Assembly: GCF_017592555.1 (NCBI RefSeq)
Contig: NZ_JAGFNS010000004.1
Location: forward strand, 62,001 to 126,000
Source of the DNA: Actinoplanes flavus
Lineage (GTDB): Bacteria > Actinomycetota > Actinomycetes > Mycobacteriales > Micromonosporaceae
Direction: 5' to 3'
DNA: 64,000 nt
Of the stretch, positions 1 through 7,846 are shown piece after piece (position 1 is the stretch's first letter; each line of letters opens with the position of its first letter). A program made the translations under genes and the position numbers. The notes under the pieces were generated by a model, which saw only the letters and a program-made list of their open reading frames with translations, did not search any database and was not told the origin of the DNA.

Positions 1-230
1 TGCCGGTCCCCGAACGGGTGAGCCTGCTGGTCCACGACGACTCGCCACTGTGTGAGCTGGCCGTGCCGCCGCTGTCCGCGCTCAGCATCGACGTCCACGA
101 CCATGGCCTCAGCCTGGCGCGCGTGGTCATCGCCACCCTCGACGGCGTCCAGCCGGCCGACTACCCGGGCCCACCGATCCGCGTCCTGCGGCGCGAGAGC
201 ACCGCCCCCGCCCCCACCACCGTCACCTAA
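1..230 (+). CDS. LacI/GalR-family transcriptional regulator, 3' end only
   Basis: The frame is open from base 3 and ends at TAA 228-230, so only about 75 C-terminal residues are visible. They match the end of LacI-type ligand-binding domains: an 'HDDSPLCELAVPPLS' stretch (family form DDSPLA..TSPPLT), then the 'DVHDHGLSLARVV' helix, and a final 'RVLRRESTAP' strand where the family has a 'LVVRESTAP' ending. The DNA-binding part lies outside the window. A LacI-type operator sits at 1428-1441 before the GH43 genes, so this protein may be the local sugar-responsive repressor. That link is inference. Confidence 0.8.
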   Translation, partial: PVPERVSLLVHDDSPLCELAVPPLSALSIDVHDHGLSLARVVIATLDGVQPADYPGPPIRVLRRESTAPAPTTVT

Positions 231-554
231 CCAGCCGGCCCACCGGCCGCCGACACGCCAGCCCCGGCACCCGCCGCACCGCCGGACCTCGAACCAACGG
301 GCACTCCCGGTGCCAATGGCATCCGGGCGGGTAAGCGCGGTCGTGGACCGCTTCGTGGTCGAGGCCGCGGCTGCGGCCGCTCTCGCGCCGCTTGAATGTC
401 GATCTTGGACGGGTTGCTGCCGCTTTCGGTGGCGAAACCAGCAAGATCGCGCGGTCTGGCTGACGGGCCGCGCCCTTCTCCTTGACCGCGGAGATCTCTG
501 CAGGGCTTCCGGAGACGGGAATTTGCCGCGGTAGTGAGTGCCGTGGGGTTGGGG
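231..554. other. Convergent intergenic region, no gene seen
   Basis: This 324-base gap lies between the LacI gene end and the end of the oppositely oriented SUMF1-like gene. Open frames here have no ribosome binding site or recognisable protein. Its one notable content is the hairpin element at about 397-452, related to two elements near 32.2 kb. The position between two converging genes suits a bidirectional terminator. Confidence 0.6.
397..452. repeat. Dispersed hairpin element, copy A
   Basis: Arms GATCTTG (401-407) and CAAGATC (442-448) enclose an inner stem GCCGC/GTGGC with loop TTTCG. The core CCGCTTTCGGTGG (419-431) and the flanking GTCGATCTTGGACG are shared with the elements at 32158 and 32289. 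All three copies lie between converging genes. Function is unknown; transcription termination or an RNA-level role is possible. Confidence 0.6.
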
Positions 555-1310
555 TTACTGCGGCGGTAGTGGGGCGGCTGGGCGGATCGCGGTGAAGAGG
601 TCGTGTTCGTAGCGGGTGGTGGAGAGCAGCAGGAGCCACTCGTCGCAGCCCTGCCACGGGTGCAGATCGGCCGCGCCGCCGCGGACCGTCAGCGGGCCGT
701 CGCCGGTGCGGGGAGCGGCGTCCGTGGGGGCGCCGTCGAAGCCGCGGATCCACACGTCGGCGCAGAGCTCGGCGGCTGAGCCCATGCCGGCCAGGCCGAA
801 CGGGTTCTCGGCGGCGGCGGTGCGGGGCTCGTCGCCGAAGTCGTCGAGCAGTTGGTCCTCGTCGGGCTTCGCGTCACCGCGGAAGGTGAGGGTGGTGGTT
901 CCGGCGCGGGCCGCGTACTCCCATTCGGCCTCGCTGGGCAGCCGGAACGGCAGGGCCGCCAGCAGGTCGTCGAGGTCGTCCTCCAGACGCGCGGCGGTCG
1001 TGTCGGTGTCGGCGTAGTCGTCGTCGTAGTCGGGCAGCCAGTGCCGCACCTGCTCGACGGTCAGCGGGTGCCGGGCCAGCAGGAACGGCTCCACCTTCAC
1101 CTCGCGGACCGGCCGGCAGTCGCCGACGGCGGCGAGGAACGGCTCGATGGTGTCCTCGACGCCGCCGCCGTGTTCGATCCGGCGGACCGCGTCGAGTTCC
1201 GACTCGGACAGGCCCATCCGGAACACTCCGCCCGGCACCTTCCGGAACACCACCCCGGACGGGGTGTGCCGCCACGCCGGGCGCCCGGCCACGATCTCCT
1301 TGCTCCACAT
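555..1310 (-). CDS. SUMF1/formylglycine-generating-enzyme-like domain protein
   Basis: 251 residues, starting at ATG 1310. Recognisable SUMF1-fold landmarks in order are 'GGVFRMG' near residue 28, 'HPLTVEQVRHWL' near 80 (the family's 'PVTNAQY' strand), 'RLPSEAEWEYAARAG' near 123, an 'NPFGLAGM' segment (family 'NxxGLYDM'), 'ELCADVW', and 'TVRGGA' near the end. The family includes the enzyme that converts a sulfatase cysteine to formylglycine, but many bacterial members have other or unknown jobs, and no sulfatase gene lies nearby. It is shorter than typical FGE (about 280-300 residues) and has no signal peptide, so it is probably cytoplasmic. A half operator (CGATAACA) sits just upstream near 1319. 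The substrate is not predictable. Confidence 0.75.
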   Translation of the reverse strand: MWSKEIVAGRPAWRHTPSGVVFRKVPGGVFRMGLSESELDAVRRIEHGGGVEDTIEPFLAAVGDCRPVREVKVEPFLLARHPLTVEQVRHWLPDYDDDYADTDTTAARLEDDLDDLLAALPFRLPSEAEWEYAARAGTTTLTFRGDAKPDEDQLLDDFGDEPRTAAAENPFGLAGMGSAAELCADVWIRGFDGAPTDAAPRTGDGPLTVRGGAADLHPWQGCDEWLLLLSTTRYEHDLFTAIRPAAPLPPQ

Positions 1311-1414
1311 GCAGCGGAACGATAACAGACCGCCGAAAAACGATGAGAAATCGTGTACGGATTTCTGTAATGTGCGCGCTCCCGGAATACACGTGCCTTT
1401 AGGAATTGACCGCC

Positions 1415-1442
1415 TTGACAGTCAATGTGTTAGCGATAACAT
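1415..1442 (+). promoter_or_regulatory. Sigma-70 type promoter of the GH43 genes
   Basis: A perfect -35 TTGACA (1415-1420) is followed after 16 bases by TAACAT (1437-1442), a good -10. It points at the GH43 gene starting at 1494. The -10 and spacer are covered by the LacI-type operator at 1428-1441, an arrangement typical of direct repression. Confidence 0.6.
1428..1441. promoter_or_regulatory. LacI-family operator palindrome
   Basis: TGTTAGCGATAACA consists of TGTTA and TAACA arms around GCGA. This is the usual shape of LacI/GalR operators in actinobacteria, including arabinose regulators of the AraR type. It overlaps the -10 of the promoter before the two GH43 genes. A weaker half-site, CGATAACA, lies at about 1319-1326 before the SUMF1-like gene. 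Confidence 0.65.
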
Positions 1443-1493
1443 GTGCTCGTAACGCCGGTTTAACAATCCCCATGCCATTCCCGGAGGCATTTC

Positions 1494-2924
1494 ATGAGCT
1501 ATCAGCCACGACGGCGGGAGCTGCTCGCGGCGATCGGCGGCGCCGTCGTCACGGCCGCCGTCGGTCTCCCGGCGCGGCCCGCGGCGGCCGCCGACGTGTA
1601 CACCGCCTACCTCATGGCGCACTTCACCGGTGAGAGCGCCACCGGCGAGCAGATGTACTTCGCCACCAGCACCGACGGCCTGCACTGGACCGACCTGAAC
1701 GGGTCGCAGCCGGTGCTGCTGTCCAGCGTGGGGGAGAAGGGCGTCCGTGATCCGGCCCTGGTCCGCTCCCCGGCCGGTGACCGGTTCTACCTGATCGCCA
1801 CCGACCTGCGGATCGCCAGCGGCAAAGGCTGGGACGTCGCCCAGCACAGCGGCAGCACCGCCCTGGTCGTGTGGGAGTCCACCGATCTGACCACCTGGTC
1901 GGCGCCACGCCTGGTGAACGTCGCGGGCGCCATTCCTGGCGCCGGTTGCGCCTGGGCGCCGGAGGCCATCTACGACCCGGCGGCCGGAAACTACGTGGTC
2001 TACTGGGCGACCATTACCGACAAGGCGCGGATCCACTATTCCCGTACGACCGACTTCCGCACTTTCACCAGCCCGCAGATCTACATCGACCGGCCGGGCA
2101 CGCAGGGCATCATCGACACCCAGATCCTGGAGATCGCGGGCAATGCGGGTGGTTACCGGTACGTGCGGGCCTCCGGCGACGGGCAGATCACCATCGAGGG
2201 CAGCAACCAGATCATCGGCGGCTGGACCCGGCTCGGCGACCTGTCCGGGCTGGGCCTGACCGGGGCTCAGGTGGAGGGCCCGATCCTGCACAAGTTCAAC
2301 GATCGCAACGAATGGGGTCTGTGGGTCGACCAGTACGCGTCCGGCCGCGGCTATCTCCCGTTGGCCACCACGAATCCGGCCTCGCTGAGCGCCTACCGGA
2401 TCCGCGGTGCCACCGAGTACGCGCTGGGCGCCAGCCGGAAGCGGCACGGCACGATCCTGCCGATCACCCAGGCGCAGTACACCGCGCTGCACGGTAAGTG
2501 GGCCACCTTCACGACCGGGGTCAACCGGCTCCAGTCGTACAACTTCACCGACCGGTACGTGCGGCACAGCAATTTCGACGCCCGCATCGACGCCGGTGTC
2601 TCCCCTCTGGCCGACTCGCAGTGGCGGCTGGTGCCCGGCCTGGCCAGCACGAGCGGTATGTCGATCGAGTCCACCAACTTCCCCGGCTACTACCTGCGGC
2701 ACAGCAACTTCGACTTCGCGCTCGCCCCGAACGACGGCAGCGCCGCCTTCGCCGCCGACGCCACCTTCACCCGGGTCGCCGGGCTCGCCGACTCCTCGGC
2801 GGTGTCGTTCCGGTCCTTCAACCACCCGACCCGCTACCTGCGGCACTACAACTACCTGCTGCGGCTCGACGAGATCACCACCGCCACCGGGCGGGCCGAC
2901 GCCACCTTCCGCCTGACCAGCTGA
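1494..2924 (+). CDS. Secreted GH43-type glycosidase with C-terminal AbfB domain
   Basis: 476 residues. ATG 1494 follows a strong ribosome site (CGGAGG). The N-terminus is a Tat signal with twin arginines (RRREL) and an Ala-rich cleavage region near 30-33. Residues 34-330 resemble a GH43-family five-bladed beta-propeller, with 'VRDPALV' (D86) and 'CAWAPEA' (E157) as candidate active-site motifs. The C-terminal part from about 340 is an AbfB (CBM42-like) beta-trefoil. All three repeats keep the binding signature, seen as 'RYVRHSNF', 'YYLRHSNF' and 'RYLRHYNY'. Family knowledge suggests hydrolysis of arabinofuranosyl links in arabinan or arabinoxylan outside the cell. It is the first gene of a run with the next GH43 gene 17 bases downstream and is probably controlled by the LacI operator upstream. 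The exact linkage specificity is not readable. Confidence 0.82.
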   Translation: MSYQPRRRELLAAIGGAVVTAAVGLPARPAAAADVYTAYLMAHFTGESATGEQMYFATSTDGLHWTDLNGSQPVLLSSVGEKGVRDPALVRSPAGDRFYLIATDLRIASGKGWDVAQHSGSTALVVWESTDLTTWSAPRLVNVAGAIPGAGCAWAPEAIYDPAAGNYVVYWATITDKARIHYSRTTDFRTFTSPQIYIDRPGTQGIIDTQILEIAGNAGGYRYVRASGDGQITIEGSNQIIGGWTRLGDLSGLGLTGAQVEGPILHKFNDRNEWGLWVDQYASGRGYLPLATTNPASLSAYRIRGATEYALGASRKRHGTILPITQAQYTALHGKWATFTTGVNRLQSYNFTDRYVRHSNFDARIDAGVSPLADSQWRLVPGLASTSGMSIESTNFPGYYLRHSNFDFALAPNDGSAAFAADATFTRVAGLADSSAVSFRSFNHPTRYLRHYNYLLRLDEITTATGRADATFRLTS

Positions 2925-2941
2925 CCGGAAAGCGAGCAACC

Positions 2942-4318
2942 ATGCGCAATCTCGCCCGCGCGGCGACCGTACTCCTGGGCTCGTCGATGATCGTGGCCGT
3001 CGCCGCCGGCCCGGCGGCGGCCGCCGAGATCCCGACCGGCGCCCGGTCGCTGGAGTCGGTCAACCTGACCGGCCGCTACCTGCGGCACAGCGACTACCTC
3101 GGCAGCGTCGCCGCGGTCACCTCGGCCAGCTCGGCCCAGGCCAAGAGCGACGCCACCTTCACCGTGACACCGGGCCTGGCCGGCGGCGCCGGCTGTGTCT
3201 CGTTCCAGGCGGCCAACGGCATGTGGCTGCGCCACCGCGACTTCCGGATCCGGCTGGAGACCAACGCGGGCACGGCCACGTTCCTCGCCGACGCGACCTT
3301 CTGCGTACGGGACGGGTCGGTCAGCGGTTCGGTGCGCCTGGAGTCGTCGAACTACCCGGGGCGGTATCTACGGCACCGTGACAATCAGCTGTGGGTCGAC
3401 CCCTCGACCACGAACCCTGGCACATTCGCGGCGGACAGCTCGTTTCGCGTCACCGCCCCATGGGTGGCCGGCCGCCCCAGCCCGGTGATCAAGGGCCTGT
3501 ACGGCGACCCGAACATCGCCTACCTGAACGGCCGCTACTACATCTATCCGACGACCGACGGTTACGCCGGCTGGAGCGGCACCCGGTTCAAGGCGTTCTC
3601 CTCCACCGACCTCGTGAACTGGACAGATCACGGCACCGTCCTCGATCTGGCCACCCAGGTCGACTGGTCGAGCGGGCGGGCGTGGGCGCCGACCGTGGCC
3701 TACCGCAACGGCCGCTACTACCTCTACTTCTGCGGCGACACCAACATCGGCGTGGCCACCTCGACCAGCCCGGCCGGGCCGTTCACCGACGCGCTGGGCC
3801 GTCCACTGATCGCGGCCGGGTTCCGCAGCGGACAGATGATCGACCCGGCGGTGTTCACCGACGACAACGGTCAGTCCTATCTGTACTGGGGAAACGGGTA
3901 CGCGTACGCCGTACCCCTGAATGCCGACATGATCTCCTTCGACCCGGCCAGGGTGACCACTTTCGGGTTGCCGAACTTCCGTGAGGCGCCGTTCGTCGTC
4001 AAGCGCAACGGCGTCTATCACATGACCTACTCGGTGGACGACACGCGCTCGGAGAACTATCACGTCGAGTACGCCACCAGCACGTCACCGCTCGGGCCGT
4101 GGACGCATCGCGGCACGATCCTGTCGAAGAACCTGAATCTGGGCATCAAGGGGCCCGGGCACCACTCGATCGTGCAGGCGCCCGGCACCGACACGTGGTA
4201 CATCGCCTACCACCGGTTCGCGATCCCGGCCGGAGACGGCACCAACCGCGAGGTCACGATCGACCCGTTGCGTTTCGGCACGGACGGCATGATCATGCCG
4301 GTGGTGCCCACCCTGTGA
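2942..4318 (+). CDS. Secreted AbfB-GH43 arabinosidase-type enzyme
   Basis: 458 residues from ATG 2942; the open frame extends upstream, but this start follows GAAAGCGAG and begins a Sec signal peptide (hydrophobic 8-28, Ala-rich cleavage site). Domain order is reversed compared with its neighbour: the AbfB trefoil comes first (about 31-172), with repeats 'GRYLRHSDY', 'GMWLRHRDF' and 'GRYLRHRDN' all intact. The GH43 propeller follows (about 183-458). The classic GH43 triad is visible: base D189 in 'GDPNIAY', D301 in 'MIDPAVF' and general acid E348 in 'FREAPFV'. The likely role is extracellular arabinofuranosidase or arabinanase. It is probably transcribed with the preceding GH43 gene and followed 11 bases later by the sigma-factor fusion gene. 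Confidence 0.87.
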   Translation: MRNLARAATVLLGSSMIVAVAAGPAAAAEIPTGARSLESVNLTGRYLRHSDYLGSVAAVTSASSAQAKSDATFTVTPGLAGGAGCVSFQAANGMWLRHRDFRIRLETNAGTATFLADATFCVRDGSVSGSVRLESSNYPGRYLRHRDNQLWVDPSTTNPGTFAADSSFRVTAPWVAGRPSPVIKGLYGDPNIAYLNGRYYIYPTTDGYAGWSGTRFKAFSSTDLVNWTDHGTVLDLATQVDWSSGRAWAPTVAYRNGRYYLYFCGDTNIGVATSTSPAGPFTDALGRPLIAAGFRSGQMIDPAVFTDDNGQSYLYWGNGYAYAVPLNADMISFDPARVTTFGLPNFREAPFVVKRNGVYHMTYSVDDTRSENYHVEYATSTSPLGPWTHRGTILSKNLNLGIKGPGHHSIVQAPGTDTWYIAYHRFAIPAGDGTNREVTIDPLRFGTDGMIMPVVPTL

Positions 4319-4329
4319 CGGGATAGAAG

Positions 4330-5802
4330 ATGATCGCTGATGAGACCTGCCGACGCCTCGTCAGCGCGGCCCGCGCGGGTGATCAGCGGGCACTGGAGGA
4401 GCTGATCAGGGCGTTTCTGCCGCTCGTCTACAACGTCGTGGGCAGTGCGCTGTCCCGGCATGCGGACACCGACGACGTCGTCCAGCAGGTGCTGCTGGAC
4501 GTCGTCCGGGATCTGGGTTCACTACGGGATCCGGACAGGTTCCGGTCCTGGCTGTTGGTCATCACGATGCGCGAGATCAGCGCGCACCGGGCCCGCCGGG
4601 ACCGGGAGGCGGGCCGGGCCGTCGCGCTCGACGACGCGGTGAACCTTCCCGAATCCAGCGGTGGCTTCGAGGAGCTGGCCGTCCTCCGGCTCGGCCTGCA
4701 CGATCAGCGGCGGGCGGTGGCGCGGGCCGGGCGGTGGCTGGATCCCGATGATCGCGGCCTTTTCGCCCTGTGGTGGCAGGAGCTGGCCGGGCGGGTCACC
4801 CGGCAGGACACGGCCGACGCCCTCGGGGTCAGCCTCACCCATGCCGGGGTCCGCGTCCACCGGATGCGGGAGCAGCTGGAGAACGCGCGGGCTGTCGTGG
4901 CCGCTCTCGCCGCCGAGCGGGTCTGTGCCGGGCTGACCCGGGCGGCGGACGGCTGGGACGGGGAGCCGGCGTCGCTGTGGCGCAAACGGCTCGCGCGACA
5001 CGTACGCGGATGTGGGGTTTGCCTCCGAGCCGGCGGTGACCGGATTCCGGTGGACCGCCTGTTGGGAGACCTGGCTCTCGTCGCCGTGCCGGCCGTTCTG
5101 GCCGGTGCGGCGTTGAGCCGCCTCGCCGAGACGACGGCGGTGGCGAAATCAACGACGATGGCGGCGAAAACGACGACGGCGGCGGCCAAGGCAACGACGA
5201 CGGCGGTCAAGGCGGCAGCGGTGCCGGTGACGGTCAAGACGGCGACGGTCTCGGTAGCGGCGGTGGCCACCCTGACCGCCGGTGTGGTGATGCTGCCCGG
5301 CCCGGCGGGCACGCCCGCCGCGGTGGGCACGCCGAGCGCGGTGTCCAGGCCGGTCACGCCGGCCCCGCCGACCACCGCGGCCCCGTTGACGCTGACCGGC
5401 ACCCGCTCCCTGGAACTGGTCGCCACCCCGGGCCGTTTCCTGGCGTCCGGCCCCGAACTGGCCACATTGGTGCGGACCAGAACCCGGCGGACCGCCTTCA
5501 CCGTGGTCGAGGGCCTCTCCGACCCCGACTGCCTCTCACTGCGCGCCGTCAACGGTCGCTACCTGCGGCATTACGCGTTCCGGATGAAGTTGGCGGCGCC
5601 GGACGGCAGCGCGATCTTCCGGGCCGACGCCACCTGGTGCCCGCTCGCCGGTGATGATGGCCGGGTGACGCTGCGCTCGGATAATTATCCGGAGCGGGTG
5701 ATCCACTACCGGGCCGACGGCGAACTGGGCATCGACGAGACCGACGGTACCCCCGCCTTCCTAGCGGCGAGCACGTGGATCGTCCGGAAACCGGCAGCCT
5801 AG
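4330..5802 (+). CDS. ECF sigma factor fused to Zn-finger motif, membrane segment and AbfB sugar-binding domain
   Basis: 490 residues. Residues 8-88 are sigma region 2 ('DTDDVVQQVLLDVVRDL', 'FRSWLLVI') and about 125-190 are sigma region 4 ('TRQDTADALGVSLTHAGVRVHR'). Then comes H224-x3-C228-x2-C231, the ZAS zinc motif of anti-sigma factors. A hydrophobic stretch at 244-263 precedes a Lys/Thr/Ala linker with lysines at exact 7-residue spacing (273, 280, 287, 294). A likely transmembrane helix lies at about 300-323. A Pro/Thr linker leads to an AbfB trefoil (356-486). Only its middle repeat keeps the signature ('GRYLRHYAF'); the first ('GRFLASG') and third ('ERVIHYR') are degenerate. Actinobacterial ECF groups with similar C-terminal extensions are known. 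Here the sensor matches the AbfB domains of the adjoining enzymes. Topology is unsure: with one membrane segment the AbfB domain is outside, with two it is inside. Confidence 0.85.
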   Translation: MIADETCRRLVSAARAGDQRALEELIRAFLPLVYNVVGSALSRHADTDDVVQQVLLDVVRDLGSLRDPDRFRSWLLVITMREISAHRARRDREAGRAVALDDAVNLPESSGGFEELAVLRLGLHDQRRAVARAGRWLDPDDRGLFALWWQELAGRVTRQDTADALGVSLTHAGVRVHRMREQLENARAVVAALAAERVCAGLTRAADGWDGEPASLWRKRLARHVRGCGVCLRAGGDRIPVDRLLGDLALVAVPAVLAGAALSRLAETTAVAKSTTMAAKTTTAAAKATTTAVKAAAVPVTVKTATVSVAAVATLTAGVVMLPGPAGTPAAVGTPSAVSRPVTPAPPTTAAPLTLTGTRSLELVATPGRFLASGPELATLVRTRTRRTAFTVVEGLSDPDCLSLRAVNGRYLRHYAFRMKLAAPDGSAIFRADATWCPLAGDDGRVTLRSDNYPERVIHYRADGELGIDETDGTPAFLAASTWIVRKPAA

Positions 5803-5990
5803 GCTGCGGCATCCGGCTGGCTGTGGCGGTGAGCAGGTGGATGGTCTGGAAACCGGCAGTCTGGGCGGTGTGCGACAGCGGCGCCTGGCTGACCGCGGCG
5901 CCGAGCACGTCGGTTGTCCGGAAACCGGTGTCCTAGGCGGTGTGCGACAGCAGGACCCGGCTGACCGCGGCCGCCGTGGGCAGGTCGTCG
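5774..5990. repeat. Three-fold repeat of a convergent gene junction
   Basis: The sequence around TCCGGAAACCGG recurs at about 5783, 5845 and 5917 (spacings 62 and 72). Units two and three then share GGCGGTGTGCGACAGC and GGCTGACCGCGG. The first unit includes the last codons of the sigma-fusion gene and the third includes the last codons of the EAL gene on the other strand. The middle unit is therefore a non-coding relic carrying both gene ends. This is best explained by tandem duplication of the 3'-to-3' junction followed by drift. Confidence 0.6.
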
Positions 5991-7066
5991 ACGGTCACCA
6001 TGGCGCCGTCGCGGGCGCACATCGCGTACCCGAAGCCCGGCCCGACCACCGCCGCCACGAACTCGCCCCCGACCGGCTGGTCGAGCAGCACCACCGCCCG
6101 TCCCGGCGCGGCGAGCCCCTGCAGGAGCCCGGCGAGCCCCGGGTGGGACACCACGACGACGGCGCAATCGTGATCGATGGCGGTCTCCCGCAGCCGGATG
6201 AGTCCCGCCTCGACGTCCCCCGGGACGCGTTGCCGGACCGGCCGGCTGCGGGACGCGACCTCGAACGGCGTACCCACCGGCTGGTGGAATCCCGGCCGTG
6301 ACCGGCGCAGCACGCCGGCCGCCGCCGGGTCGAAATTCCGGACGTTCCCGATCGGCCCGGGCCGGCCGAACAGCCAGCCCTGGCCCCAGCGCGCCCCGAG
6401 CCGCCGGGCCGTGAGCAGGTGCGCCTCGGTTTCGATGCCCTCGGCGATCAGTACGGCGCCGGTGCGTGCGGCCTCGGCCCGCACCACGGCGGCGACGGTC
6501 CGGGAGTGCTCGGAGTCCGGGTCGCGGATCACGCTCATGTCGAGCTTGATCACTTCGGGTTCGAGGATGGGCAGGAACGCCAGCGACATCGGGTCCGCGC
6601 CGACGTCGTCCAGGGCGATGCCGTTGCCGCCAAGGTGGATGGATCCGGCCAGGCGGAGCATGCTGCCGGGCACCGCCGGCAGGGCGCGCTCGGTGTATTC
6701 GAGGATCGCCCGGAACGGGGGCCGGGCCGCGAACAGCTCCATGAGCCGCGGCGACAGCGGCTGGTCCATGACGCCGGGCTCACCGTTGGCGAACAGCAGC
6801 GGCGGGGCGGCCGGCGCCGCCATCGCGCCTTCCATGGCGCGTTCGAAGCAGAGCATGTCCAGCTCACCAAGCCGTCCCGCTTCCCGGGCCTCGGCGAAGA
6901 GCCGGTCCGGGAATTCCAGGGTGGTTCCGGCGGGGCCGCGGGCGAGGGCTTCCAACCCCACGACGGTACGGGTGGACAGGTCGACGATCGGTTGGAACAC
7001 CGACCGCACGCGCCGGTCTTCGAGCAGAGCACCGATGGTGAGGTCGATCGTCGGGACCGGGCGCAT
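5933..7066 (-). CDS. EAL-domain c-di-GMP phosphodiesterase
   Basis: 377 residues from ATG 7066; the frame is open further upstream, but that extension is not protein-like. The EAL domain spans about 10-245 with all expected catalytic landmarks: E39 in 'GLEALAR', N94 in 'FANGE', E123 in 'ILEYTER', D153/D154 in 'ALDDVG', K174 in 'IKLDMS', E209 in 'AEGIET', and Q229 in 'GQGWLFGRP'. It should hydrolyse c-di-GMP to pGpG in the cytoplasm. Residues about 258-377 form a separate C-terminal domain that looks sensory and may be DICT-like. That assignment is tentative. There is no transmembrane segment. It faces away from the small membrane-protein gene at 7175. A GGDEF cyclase that could supply the substrate is encoded at 32438-33850. 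Confidence 0.87.
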   Translation of the reverse strand: MRPVPTIDLTIGALLEDRRVRSVFQPIVDLSTRTVVGLEALARGPAGTTLEFPDRLFAEAREAGRLGELDMLCFERAMEGAMAAPAAPPLLFANGEPGVMDQPLSPRLMELFAARPPFRAILEYTERALPAVPGSMLRLAGSIHLGGNGIALDDVGADPMSLAFLPILEPEVIKLDMSVIRDPDSEHSRTVAAVVRAEAARTGAVLIAEGIETEAHLLTARRLGARWGQGWLFGRPGPIGNVRNFDPAAAGVLRRSRPGFHQPVGTPFEVASRSRPVRQRVPGDVEAGLIRLRETAIDHDCAVVVVSHPGLAGLLQGLAAPGRAVVLLDQPVGGEFVAAVVGPGFGYAMCARDGAMVTVDDLPTAAAVSRVLLSHTA

Positions 7067-7174
7067 CAGCCTGTGACTCCTTCGCGTGGCGAACACTGAT
7101 GTCTTTCGGTCCCCGTACCCCTGAAGTTGAGGGTTGCACTTGTGCAAATTGGTTTGTGATGGAAACCTGTTGGC

Positions 7175-7846
7175 ATGACAACTGATGCGGTGCCCGGCGA
7201 CCCCCGCCGGCTGCTGTCCGAGGTGCGTGACCTCGCCCACCGGGTCCGGCGCGATCAGCGGGTGACCTGGGTCGCGCTGCTGGTGCTGGCCGTCGTGACG
7301 TTCGCGGCGATCCCGTTCGACTGGTTCGGCATGGAGGTGCGGTGCGCGCCCACCGGTGAATGCGAGTTCTCCCGTGACGGTGTGCTGTATTACTGGCCGC
7401 CCGCGCTGCTGATGGCGTATGCGGCGATCGCCTACGCCTACCGGCGGGTCGCCCGGTCGCGTGGGGTGGAGGCCCGGGTCCTGCCGTATGCGATCACCGG
7501 CGCCGCCCTGATCCTCGTCTTCCTCGCCGCCTGGGTGGCCGTCCGGGTCTACCTCGCCGACAATCCGCCACCCGCCGAGCCGCTGGCGTACGGGTGGATG
7601 GTCCTGGACCGGCTGGTCGCGCCGTGGGGCATCATCGGCGTCGCGCTGCTGGTGCTGGCCCGGCTCGAGCGCAACACCGGGCTGCTGCTGTTCACCCTCG
7701 GCTACCTGGCCGTCGTCCTGGTGCCGATCGACTTCGGCTGGCAGGCGCATCAGAGCGTGCCCGCCGAGTTCGTGCCGCAGCAGGTGATCAACGGTCTGGT
7801 GCTGCTGCTCGGCGCGGCCGGATTCGCGCTGGCCCGGCGGCGATGA
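7175..7846 (+). CDS. Integral membrane protein of unknown function
   Basis: 223 residues from ATG 7175. Five hydrophobic segments are visible: about 31-51, 72-90, 107-128, 146-165 and 172-190, with another short one near 205-220. A loop with two cysteines ('RCAPTGEC') lies between the first two and is probably outside the cell, where it could form a disulfide. I do not recognise a family. The stop codon overlaps the ATG of the winged-helix regulator downstream (ATGA), so the two proteins are translationally coupled and likely act in one process. Pairs of a small membrane protein and a one-domain regulator of this kind are common in actinomycetes. Confidence 0.65.
   Translation: MTTDAVPGDPRRLLSEVRDLAHRVRRDQRVTWVALLVLAVVTFAAIPFDWFGMEVRCAPTGECEFSRDGVLYYWPPALLMAYAAIAYAYRRVARSRGVEARVLPYAITGAALILVFLAAWVAVRVYLADNPPPAEPLAYGWMVLDRLVAPWGIIGVALLVLARLERNTGLLLFTLGYLAVVLVPIDFGWQAHQSVPAEFVPQQVINGLVLLLGAAGFALARRR

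Noticed and set aside
7067..7750. N-terminal extension of the EAL gene frame
   Set aside because: The extension is antisense to the membrane-protein gene at 7175 and is not protein-like; the EAL domain starts directly after ATG 7066.
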